Source: an uncultured SAR86 cluster bacterium
GTDB lineage: Bacteria > Pseudomonadota > Gammaproteobacteria > Magnimaribacterales > D2472
DNA: 40,436 nucleotides
Direction of reading: 5' to 3'
Assembly: GCA_902541175.1 (NCBI GenBank)
Contig: CACBPP010000002.1
Coordinates: 181,589-222,024 of the forward strand
Part shown: one piece after another, positions 34,775 through 40,436 of the stretch
How the letters are laid out: each line of letters opens with the position of its first letter
How positions within the stretch are numbered: position 1 is the first letter of the stretch
Notes under the pieces: generated by a model
Told to the model about the DNA's origin: nothing
What the model saw: the letters and a program-made list of their open reading frames with translations, nothing else
Database searches by the model: none
Translations under genes and position numbers: made by a program

Positions 34775-35139
34775 GACAAATCTAGCGCAAAATCTTTAAG
34801 AATATGCAGATCTATTACTTTTAAAGCTTTTTTGTTTGTTCTTTTAAGGTATATTTTAGGTGCAAAACCACACTCAAAAGCTTCTTTCCATCTTTCAGCA
34901 CATAGACACCAAGAATCTCCTTCTTTTAAACCAGGAAAATTGAATTCAGGTCTTGGAGTTGATAAGTCATTCCCACGACTTTTAGAAAAATCTAAAAATT
35001 CATCTGTTATTTGAGCGCACACAACATGGAGACCTCTATCAAGCTTGTCAGTATGACAAAACCCATCTCTAAAATAACCAGTGATAGGATTTGAACAACA
35101 TTCTTCAATCACTTCATCAAAAATATTAATCTGTTTCAT
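34771..35139 (-). CDS. DUF2237 family protein
   Basis: 122 residues, the full family length. The conserved blocks are there: NPITGYFRDGFCHTDKLDRGLHVVCAQ, TDEFLDFSKSRGNDLSTPRPEFNFPGLKEGD, WCLCAERWKEAFECGFAPKIYLKRT. The several invariant cysteines suggest a metal site or redox role, but no function is known to me. Its start lies within the end of the upstream 65-residue gene (14-base overlap), so it is the last of a three-gene minus-strand operon of small proteins. Confidence 0.88.
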   Translation of the reverse strand: MKQINIFDEVIEECCSNPITGYFRDGFCHTDKLDRGLHVVCAQITDEFLDFSKSRGNDLSTPRPEFNFPGLKEGDSWCLCAERWKEAFECGFAPKIYLKRTNKKALKVIDLHILKDFALDLS

Positions 35140-35323
35140 TTTTATCTAATTCTTTTTTATATTTTTCATAATCTTCCCAGTCATGAGGTGTGCCAACATT
35201 CTGAATACCTTTTACTGCTCTAAACAAACTTTTAGATCTCAACGATGTTGAATCTTCCTCTTTTCCAAAAATCTTATTCCAGCCATGTTCAAAAAATTTA
35301 AAGAAATTTTTTTTATTTTCCAT
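35126..35323 (-). CDS. Small hypothetical protein
   Basis: 65 residues, highly charged with aromatic residues (FFKFFEHGWNKIFG near 7-20 and HDWEDYEKYKKEL near 47-59). No signal peptide or membrane helix, no family recognised. It starts 2 bases after the stop of the exported 80-residue gene and overlaps DUF2237 by 14 bases; this packing and the operon context support it as a real gene despite its size. Confidence 0.6.
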   Translation of the reverse strand: MENKKNFFKFFEHGWNKIFGKEEDSTSLRSKSLFRAVKGIQNVGTPHDWEDYEKYKKELDKNETD

Positions 35324-35325
35324 TT

Positions 35326-35568
35326 TTACTCTTTTTCAAAGTCGCAGGTCATTTTTGCAACGACCTCTCCCTCAACTTTCAAATTAACTTTTGCTCTTCC
35401 TTCCATTGTCCCTGTCACGGTACATTGTTCAATGCTCTCCTCTACAATTAAACGAACAATTTCTTTTAACTCATTAATTGATAGATCACTTACTTTTCTT
35501 TCATCAGTTTCTTCTGTCGCAAATAAAAATACTGGCATTAAGAAAATTATGGGTAATAGTAATTTCAT
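35326..35568 (-). CDS. Small exported protein, function unknown
   Basis: 80 residues with a signal peptide (MKLLLPIIFLMPVFLFA, predicted cut after Ala17). The mature 63 residues are acidic, with a helix rich in Glu (INELKEIVRLIVEESIEQC) and two cysteines (Cys about 49 and 74) that could form a disulfide in the periplasm. A strong GAGGA ribosome site lies 5 bases before the ATG. First gene of the operon with the 65-residue protein and DUF2237. Confidence 0.65.
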   Translation of the reverse strand: MKLLLPIIFLMPVFLFATEETDERKVSDLSINELKEIVRLIVEESIEQCTVTGTMEGRAKVNLKVEGEVVAKMTCDFEKE

Positions 35569-35634
35569 AAAAGTCCTCGATAAAAAATTAAATTGTATAA
35601 TTAATCTAAATTATATATTTTTTTAAAAACAAAA

Positions 35635-35955
35635 ATGAATGAGTCGAAGATATTATTTAATGAAAAATGCTCTGTATGTAATTTTGAAATAAAACATTAC
35701 AAAAAAAGATCAGATTTAAACTTCGTTAATTGCAGTGAGATGGGAGATAAGTATCTTAAAAAACTTCATGTTAGATTTGAAAATGGAACAGAAATATCTG
35801 GAGTTGATGCCTTTGTCTATGTTTGGGAGAGAACTAAAGGTTATGCTTGGATTGCAAAAATAATAAAATTACCAGTGATTTACTCACTATCTAAAATTAG
35901 TTATGCAGTAATAGCATTTATATTATTCTATAAATATAAACTACTTTCTAATTGA
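35635..35955 (+). CDS. DUF393/DCC family protein
   Basis: 106 residues. The N-terminus ILFNEKCSVCNFEIKHYKKR has the CxxC (Cys12, Cys15) of the DCC family, though with NEK in place of the usual DGxC lead. SGVDAFVYVWERTKGYAWIAKIIKLPVI and a C-terminal hydrophobic helix follow the family pattern. Members are called thiol-disulfide oxidoreductase-like; the activity is not established. It starts divergent from the small exported protein gene and precedes the Fur-like operator. Confidence 0.78.
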   Translation: MNESKILFNEKCSVCNFEIKHYKKRSDLNFVNCSEMGDKYLKKLHVRFENGTEISGVDAFVYVWERTKGYAWIAKIIKLPVIYSLSKISYAVIAFILFYKYKLLSN

Positions 35956-35980
35956 GAATGATAATCAGAGTGATTATCAT
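35952..35980. promoter_or_regulatory. Fur-like palindrome over a possible promoter of the ferritin gene
   Basis: The inverted repeat ATGATAATC-AGAGT-GATTATCAT spans 35958-35980, with 9-bp arms. The TGATAAT/ATTATCA half-sites are those of Fur boxes, and the left half also fits one 7-1-7 Fur site (TGAGAAT-G-ATAATCA). It covers the spacer and -10 of a possible promoter, TTGAGA (35952-35957), 17 bases, TATCAT (35975-35980). Iron-dependent control is the natural reading; direct evidence is lacking. Confidence 0.65.
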
Positions 35981-36004
35981 TAAAAAAATACCTTATATCA
36001 GTAC

Positions 36005-36032
36005 TTTACAATATATATAATAGTATTATACT
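36005..36032 (+). promoter_or_regulatory. Second possible promoter of the ferritin gene
   Basis: TTTACA (36005-36010) and TATACT (36027-36032), 16 bases apart. It lies 24 bases downstream of the Fur-like palindrome, which from there would act upstream of the -35. Confidence 0.5.
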
Positions 36033-36068
36033 TTGCGTAATCTAACAAATACTAGGAGAAAAGTTGTA

Positions 36069-36509
36069 ATGAAAAATAACGAGATAAATACTAAAAAGGT
36101 TTGTGACATTTTAAATGAAATAATGGAATATGAACTTGCAGGTGTTGTTAGGTATACCCACTCTTCGATGATGGTAAGTGGCCCATATAGATTACCAATC
36201 GTTACATTTCTTAAAGAACAGGCTGAGGAATCTCTCCTTCATGCTCAACTTGCTGGAGAAAAAATTGCTGGTCTAGATGGACATCCTAGTCAAAAGATTG
36301 CAAAGATTGAAGAAACAAATAGACATACTATTAAAGATATTTTGGAAGAAAGTTTGGAACATGAACTTTTTGCATTAAGTCTGTACAAAAAACTTTTAAA
36401 TTGTGTTGAAAATAAATCTGTATATTTAGAAGAATATGCTAGAGCACAAATCGGAGAAGAGGAACAACATTCATTAGAATTAAAGATAATGCTAAAAGAT
36501 TTTAGTTAG
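36069..36509 (+). CDS. Ferritin-like di-iron protein (bacterioferritin type)
   Basis: 146 residues from the ATG at 36069, which has AGGAG 10 bases upstream; a TTG further up is an unlikely start. It is a four-helix ferritin. Iron ligands fall in the expected places: Glu22 (MEYELAGVVRY), Glu53/54 and His58 (AEESLLHAQ), Glu94/98 (EESLEHE), Glu131 and His134 (EEEQHSLEL). In helix B the spacing is ExxxH and not the ExxH of E. coli bacterioferritin; I recall similar ExxxH in other marine and cyanobacterial members. The heme-ligand Met of E. coli Bfr is not at the matching place. It likely stores iron and detoxifies peroxide. Confidence 0.82.
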   Translation: MKNNEINTKKVCDILNEIMEYELAGVVRYTHSSMMVSGPYRLPIVTFLKEQAEESLLHAQLAGEKIAGLDGHPSQKIAKIEETNRHTIKDILEESLEHELFALSLYKKLLNCVENKSVYLEEYARAQIGEEEQHSLELKIMLKDFS

Positions 36510-36952
36510 CTTTTTTTAAAATATCTCTCGTGGTGTGCTTCTGATAAATCAAGAAGTTCTTTGTTAATAATATCTCTTATAGTTTTTGGATCAAAGTATT
36601 CCAAACTTTCTATCCCAAATCTTTCAAGTTCAATAGCCTGCGATCCAGTTGCGCGAAATAAATCAAAGATCCAGGTCAAAGGATCTAAAGAATGATTAAA
36701 ATTAATTCCCATCTGATCAAGATTATTTGAAAATAATTCTTTGTCTGTAATCTTAAATCTGTGTTTTAAAATTTTAATTTTAAATTCTTCTAAACGATTG
36801 TTTACGATTTCTCTTTCTTCTTCTGAGTATTTTGTCCAACTAACAATCTCATGAGCAAAACGCTTACATCCTTTACAAACTTCGTCGCCAAAAGTTGTAG
36901 AGCATATACCCAAGCAAGGTGTTGAAGATCGTTTTTTTTGTAATTTTGGCAT
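36506..36952 (-). CDS. DUF1289 cysteine-motif protein
   Basis: 148 residues from the ATG at 36952; the frame runs on to 37000 but the extra 16 residues look non-conserved. The N-terminal DUF1289 motif is TPCLGICSTTFGDEVCKGCKRFAHEI, with the Cys-x3-Cys-x8-Cys-x2-Cys set, possibly an Fe-S or zinc site. WTKYSEEEREIVNNRLEE follows, as in the family. The C-terminal 90 residues are helical and not recognised. It overlaps the ferritin tail by 4 bases and is divergent from acnB. Confidence 0.8.
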   Translation of the reverse strand: MPKLQKKRSSTPCLGICSTTFGDEVCKGCKRFAHEIVSWTKYSEEEREIVNNRLEEFKIKILKHRFKITDKELFSNNLDQMGINFNHSLDPLTWIFDLFRATGSQAIELERFGIESLEYFDPKTIRDIINKELLDLSEAHHERYFKKS

Positions 36953-37057
36953 ATTGCAAAATAATAACCGATTTTTAAATAAAATTACCTTATATTTCAT
37001 CTAATTAGTGGCTATCTTTAGCTATAAGAGTAAAATATGCCCATCGGAGACCAGACG

Positions 37058-39640
37058 ATGTTAGAAAATTATAAAAAACACGTTGCAGAGAGGGCAGAAC
37101 AAAACATACCGCCCTTGCCTCTTGATGCTGATCAGACTTCTGAGCTGATAAAATTACTAAAAAAAGATCATCAAGAATCAGATTTCTTATTAAACCTATT
37201 AAAAGAAAGAGTTCCGGCTGGTGTTGATCAAGCTGCATATGTAAAAGCTGCATTTTTAGCTGATATAACTACTGGCAAAGCTTCTAGCCCATATATTACT
37301 AAAATTGATGCTGTAAAAATTCTTGGAACCATGCTCGGTGGATATAATATTCAACCGCTTATTGAGTGTCTTAAAGACAATGAATTAGCTGAAACAGCTG
37401 CGCACGTTCTAAGCAGAACTTTACTAATTTTTGATGCATTTAATGAAATATTTGAATTATCAAAAACAAATGAACATGCAAAGAAAGTTGTTGAAGAATG
37501 GGCTAATGCAACTTGGTTCACTGAAAAAACAGATATAGAAGAACAAATAAAACTTACAGTTTATAAAGTTACTGGAGAGATAAATACTGATGATTTGTCT
37601 CCTGCACCGGATGCTTGGTCTAGACCAGACATCCCTCTTCACGCATTGGCTATGTTTAAAATGCCAAGAACAGGTCTTGATGACCCGCTTGGCACAATTG
37701 AAAAATTGAAAGAAAAAGGAAATCCTCTAGTTTTTGTTGGGGATGTGGTTGGTACAGGATCTTCTAGAAAATCTGCAACAAATTCTGTTTTATGGCATAT
37801 GGGAGATGAGATACCTTGCATACCTAATAAAAAAGAAGGTGGTTATTGTTTTGGTGGGAAAATTGCTCCAATATTTTTCAATACTCTCGAAGATTCAGGT
37901 GCATTTCCAATTGAGATGGATGTTTCAAAAATGTTAATGGGTCAGGAAATTATTTTAGAGCCACTTAATGGAAGAGTTTTAGATGCTAATACCAAAGAAG
38001 TAATTTCTGAATTTGAGCTTAAAACTGATGTACTTTTGGATGAAGTTAGAGCGAACGGAAGAATTCCATTAATTATTGGTAGACAGCTTACAGATAAAAG
38101 CAGAGAAGCTTTAGGCTTGGATACATCAAAAGTATTCAGAAGACCTGATTCTAAAGATAAGAGTAAAGCAGGTTTTACTCTTGCACAAAAGATGGTTGGA
38201 AAAGCTTGTGGGGTTGATGGAGTAAGACCAGGAACATACTGTGAACCTAGAATGACAACTGTTGGGTCACAAGATACAACTGGTCCAATGACAAGAGATG
38301 AGCTTAAAGAATTAGCATGTCTTGGTTTTTCAGCAGATCTTGTTATGCAATCATTTTGTCATACTGCAGCATATCCAAAGCCAGTTGATATCGAAACTCA
38401 ACATAGCTTACCTGACTTTATTATGAATCGTGGCGGTGTATCTTTAAGGCCGGGTGATGGAATTATCCATTCTTGGATGAATAGAATGCTGCTTCCAGAT
38501 ACAGTTGGTACAGGTGGTGATAGTCATACAAGATTTCCTATTGGAATTAGCTTTCCAGCAGGATCTGGTTTAGTTGCATTTGCTGCAACGCTAGGTGTAA
38601 TGCCTTTAGATATGCCAGAGTCAGTGTTGGTAAGATTTAAAGGTGATATGCAACCAGGAATAACTCTTAGAGATTTAGTTAACGCTATTCCTTATGCAGC
38701 ACTTCAAAGGGGATTACTTACGATAGATAAGGATGGAAAAAAGAATGTCTTTTCTGGCAGGTGCCTTGAAATTGAAGGCCTGCCTAATATGAAGGTTGAA
38801 CAAGCTTTTGAACTTTCTGATGCTTCTGCTGAAAGATCTGCATCAGGTTGCACAGTTAAGCTTAATAAAGAACCAATAATAGAATATCTTCAGTCAAACA
38901 TTGTTATGTTGAGATGGATGATTGCAAGTGGCTACGGAGATGCAAAGACGCTTGAAAGAAGAGCTCAATCAATGGAAGAGTGGATTCTTAATCCACAACT
39001 ACTAGAAGCAGACAAAGACGCTGAATATGCTGAGATAATTGAAATTGATCTTAACGAAATCAAAGAACCTCTCCTTGCATGTCCTAATGATCCAGATGAT
39101 ATAAAACCCCTATCAGATGTTGCAAATACAAAAATCCAAGAAGTTTTTATTGGATCATGCATGACAAACATTGGTCATTTCAGAGCAGCTGGTACGCTTC
39201 TTGAGAAATATAAAAATCTTAAGGCAAGACTGTGGGTGGTGCCACCAACAAAAATGGACGAGAAGCAACTAATCGAAGAAGGTATATATAATATCTTTGG
39301 AGTATCTGGTGCAAGAACTGAAGTACCAGGTTGTTCATTATGCATGGGAAATCAGGCAAGAGTTTTAGCAAACTCAACTGTAGTTTCAACCTCTACAAGG
39401 AATTTTCCTAACAGACTTGGTGATGGAGCTAATGTTTTCTTAGCATCAGCAGAACTATCTGCTATATGTTCAGTTCTTGGTAAAATCCCAACTATTGAGC
39501 AGTATCATCAGTATATGAATGATATAAATCCATTGTCTGATCAAATTTATAGGTATTTAAACTTCAATGAGATTGATACTTATGTTGAGAGTGCAAACAA
39601 TGCTGAAATACCTGCAATTAATATAGTGAATCCCAGTTAA
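37058..39640 (+). CDS. acnB: Aconitate hydratase B
   Basis: 860 residues from the ATG at 37058, chosen because [15 protein letters not shown] matches the E. coli AcnB start and GGAGA lies 7 bases before it; an ATG 21 bases upstream adds seven residues. It isomerises citrate and isocitrate in the TCA cycle with a 4Fe-4S cluster. The N-terminal HEAT-like domain has [13 protein letters not shown]. The swivel domain carries [21 protein letters not shown] and [13 protein letters not shown]. The cluster cysteines are in [10 protein letters not shown] and [10 protein letters not shown]. No gap or frameshift. It converges on purF with a 4-base overlap. Confidence 0.97.
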   Translation: MLENYKKHVAERAEQNIPPLPLDADQTSELIKLLKKDHQESDFLLNLLKERVPAGVDQAAYVKAAFLADITTGKASSPYITKIDAVKILGTMLGGYNIQPLIECLKDNELAETAAHVLSRTLLIFDAFNEIFELSKTNEHAKKVVEEWANATWFTEKTDIEEQIKLTVYKVTGEINTDDLSPAPDAWSRPDIPLHALAMFKMPRTGLDDPLGTIEKLKEKGNPLVFVGDVVGTGSSRKSATNSVLWHMGDEIPCIPNKKEGGYCFGGKIAPIFFNTLEDSGAFPIEMDVSKMLMGQEIILEPLNGRVLDANTKEVISEFELKTDVLLDEVRANGRIPLIIGRQLTDKSREALGLDTSKVFRRPDSKDKSKAGFTLAQKMVGKACGVDGVRPGTYCEPRMTTVGSQDTTGPMTRDELKELACLGFSADLVMQSFCHTAAYPKPVDIETQHSLPDFIMNRGGVSLRPGDGIIHSWMNRMLLPDTVGTGGDSHTRFPIGISFPAGSGLVAFAATLGVMPLDMPESVLVRFKGDMQPGITLRDLVNAIPYAALQRGLLTIDKDGKKNVFSGRCLEIEGLPNMKVEQAFELSDASAERSASGCTVKLNKEPIIEYLQSNIVMLRWMIASGYGDAKTLERRAQSMEEWILNPQLLEADKDAEYAEIIEIDLNEIKEPLLACPNDPDDIKPLSDVANTKIQEVFIGSCMTNIGHFRAAGTLLEKYKNLKARLWVVPPTKMDEKQLIEEGIYNIFGVSGARTEVPGCSLCMGNQARVLANSTVVSTSTRNFPNRLGDGANVFLASAELSAICSVLGKIPTIEQYHQYMNDINPLSDQIYRYLNFNEIDTYVESANNAEIPAINIVNPS

Positions 39641-40436
39641 CTCTTAGCTTTAGATTTTTCCCTTTGCATTTTAAGCTCATCTTTTCTAGAAATTTCTAGT
39701 TCTTCAAGATAATTTTCAACTAAGGGAGTGAAATACTCGCCTGTAAAAATTGAAGTTTCAAATTCACTTATTTCTGGATTACCCTCTCTCACAGAATCTA
39801 TTAAGTCTTCTAACGTTTGATAAATTAGCCAATCCGCATTAATTTCAGTGGCGACTTCATCATTTGATTTATTTGATGCTATTAGCTCAGCTGTTGCAGG
39901 CATATCAATTCCATATAAATTTTGATACTTAATAGCAGGAGCAGCGGATGCAAAATAAACTTTTTTTGCTCCAGCTTCTCTGGCCATTTCTATAATTTTT
40001 TTACTAGTTGTTCCTCTTACAATTGAGTCATCAACAAGTAAAACGTTTTTTCCTTCAAATTCTAAATCAAGAATATTTAACTTTCTTCTTACTGATTTCT
40101 TCCTCTCTTCTTGATAAGGCATAATAAAAGTTCTTCCAATGTATCTATTCTTTACAAAGCCTTCTCTGTAGGGAACATTCAAATCAACAGCAAGTTGATG
40201 TGCTGCGGTTACTGAGCTATCTGGAATAGGTATGACAACATCAATATCATGATCAGGTCTAATTCTTTTGATTTGTCCAGCAAGCTTTGTTCCCATTCTC
40301 ATTCTCGCTTTGTAAACTGAAATTTCATCAATCTTTGAATCTGGTCTTGAAAAATAAACATATTCAAATATACATGGTCGCTTCTGAGGATTATCAGCAC
40401 ATTGTTGAGAAAATAGTTTTCCATTTTTATCAATAA
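39637..40436 (-). CDS. purF: Amidophosphoribosyltransferase, 5' part beyond the window
   Basis: Only the C-terminal 265 or so codons are inside the window; the frame stays open to base 40436 (reading [34 protein letters not shown]), so the apparent ATG near 40302 is not the start. PurF makes phosphoribosylamine from PRPP and glutamine, the first step of purine synthesis. The PRPP motif [26 protein letters not shown], and [13 protein letters not shown] are clear. The N-terminal glutamine amidotransferase domain with Cys1 is not covered. The end is a charged tail. Confidence 0.95.
   Translation of the reverse strand, partial: IDKNGKLFSQQCADNPQKRPCIFEYVYFSRPDSKIDEISVYKARMRMGTKLAGQIKRIRPDHDIDVVIPIPDSSVTAAHQLAVDLNVPYREGFVKNRYIGRTFIMPYQEERKKSVRRKLNILDLEFEGKNVLLVDDSIVRGTTSKKIIEMAREAGAKKVYFASAAPAIKYQNLYGIDMPATAELIASNKSNDEVATEINADWLIYQTLEDLIDSVREGNPEISEFETSIFTGEYFTPLVENYLEELEISRKDELKMQREKSKAKS

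Noticed and set aside
36033-36068. TTG start for the ferritin gene giving 12 more residues.
   Set aside because: The promoter TATACT overlaps this region and the ATG at 36069 has its own AGGAG; the extra residues are unlike the family.
37005-37253. Minus-strand frame opposite the acnB start, and many similar frames opposite other genes.
   Set aside because: Shadow frames of strongly conserved genes on the other strand, without ribosome sites or family patterns.

Overview
The window is an AT-rich, gene-dense stretch of chromosome. It looks like a streamlined marine gammaproteobacterium, most likely SAR86 or a close relative; that placement is inferred from gene content and style, not from a marker tree. 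The gammaproteobacterial signs are the AcnB-type aconitase, LpxH (a Gram-negative outer membrane), and local gene orders shared with Escherichia or Pseudomonas: alaS-lysC followed by tRNA-Ser(GCU), ppiB-lpxH, and purL divergent from mltF. Genes abut or overlap by a few bases almost everywhere, and no gap without a gene exceeds 300 bases. No insertion sequence, prophage, CRISPR array or integrase was seen.

Layout. 0-3.4 kb: a membrane-anchored alpha/beta hydrolase, tRNA-Arg(CCU) and two small exported proteins. 3.4-6.7 kb: a minus-strand operon folE-maf-cysS-PNPOx-like. 6.7-9.9 kb: an unrecognised 570-residue membrane protein divergent from a glyoxalase II-like hydrolase across a 42-base palindromic spacer, then a short-chain dehydrogenase. 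9.9-12.5 kb: a large exported zinc metalloprotease. 12.5-15.4 kb: ornithine aminotransferase with a minimal alkyltransferase, divergent from a CtlX-like guanidino hydrolase, then a small membrane protein with a clear terminator. 15.5-22.7 kb: a MetF-like reductase, tRNA-Ser(GCU), and the operon nudL-yrdA-alaS-lysC-pyrC. 22.8-30 kb: a zinc-ribbon Nudix gene, purL, a truncated MltF-like transglycosylase, uvrB and tRNA-Asn. 30-33 kb: arsC-like phosphatase, sulfotransferase, a cyclophilin with two credible starts, and lpxH. 33-35 kb: umuDC under a consensus-perfect LexA box. 34.8-37 kb: a cluster of small genes with a Fur-like palindrome in front of a ferritin. 37-40.4 kb: acnB, and purF cut by the window end.

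Functional themes are nucleotide and one-carbon metabolism (purL, purF, pyrC, folE, MetF-like), translation (alaS, cysS, three tRNAs), DNA repair and mutagenesis (uvrB, umuDC, MGMT-like), arginine/citrulline/ornithine catabolism (CtlX-like plus RocD), iron storage, and extracytoplasmic hydrolysis.

I did not find a convincing undescribed multi-gene system. The best leads are local: possible dual targeting of the cyclophilin from two starts, the symmetric divergent promoter at 8.4 kb, the Fur-like operator on a ferritin promoter, the replacement of csrA by pyrC, MltF without its sensor domain, a cysteine cluster inserted in ornithine aminotransferase, and several unrecognised exported or membrane proteins.
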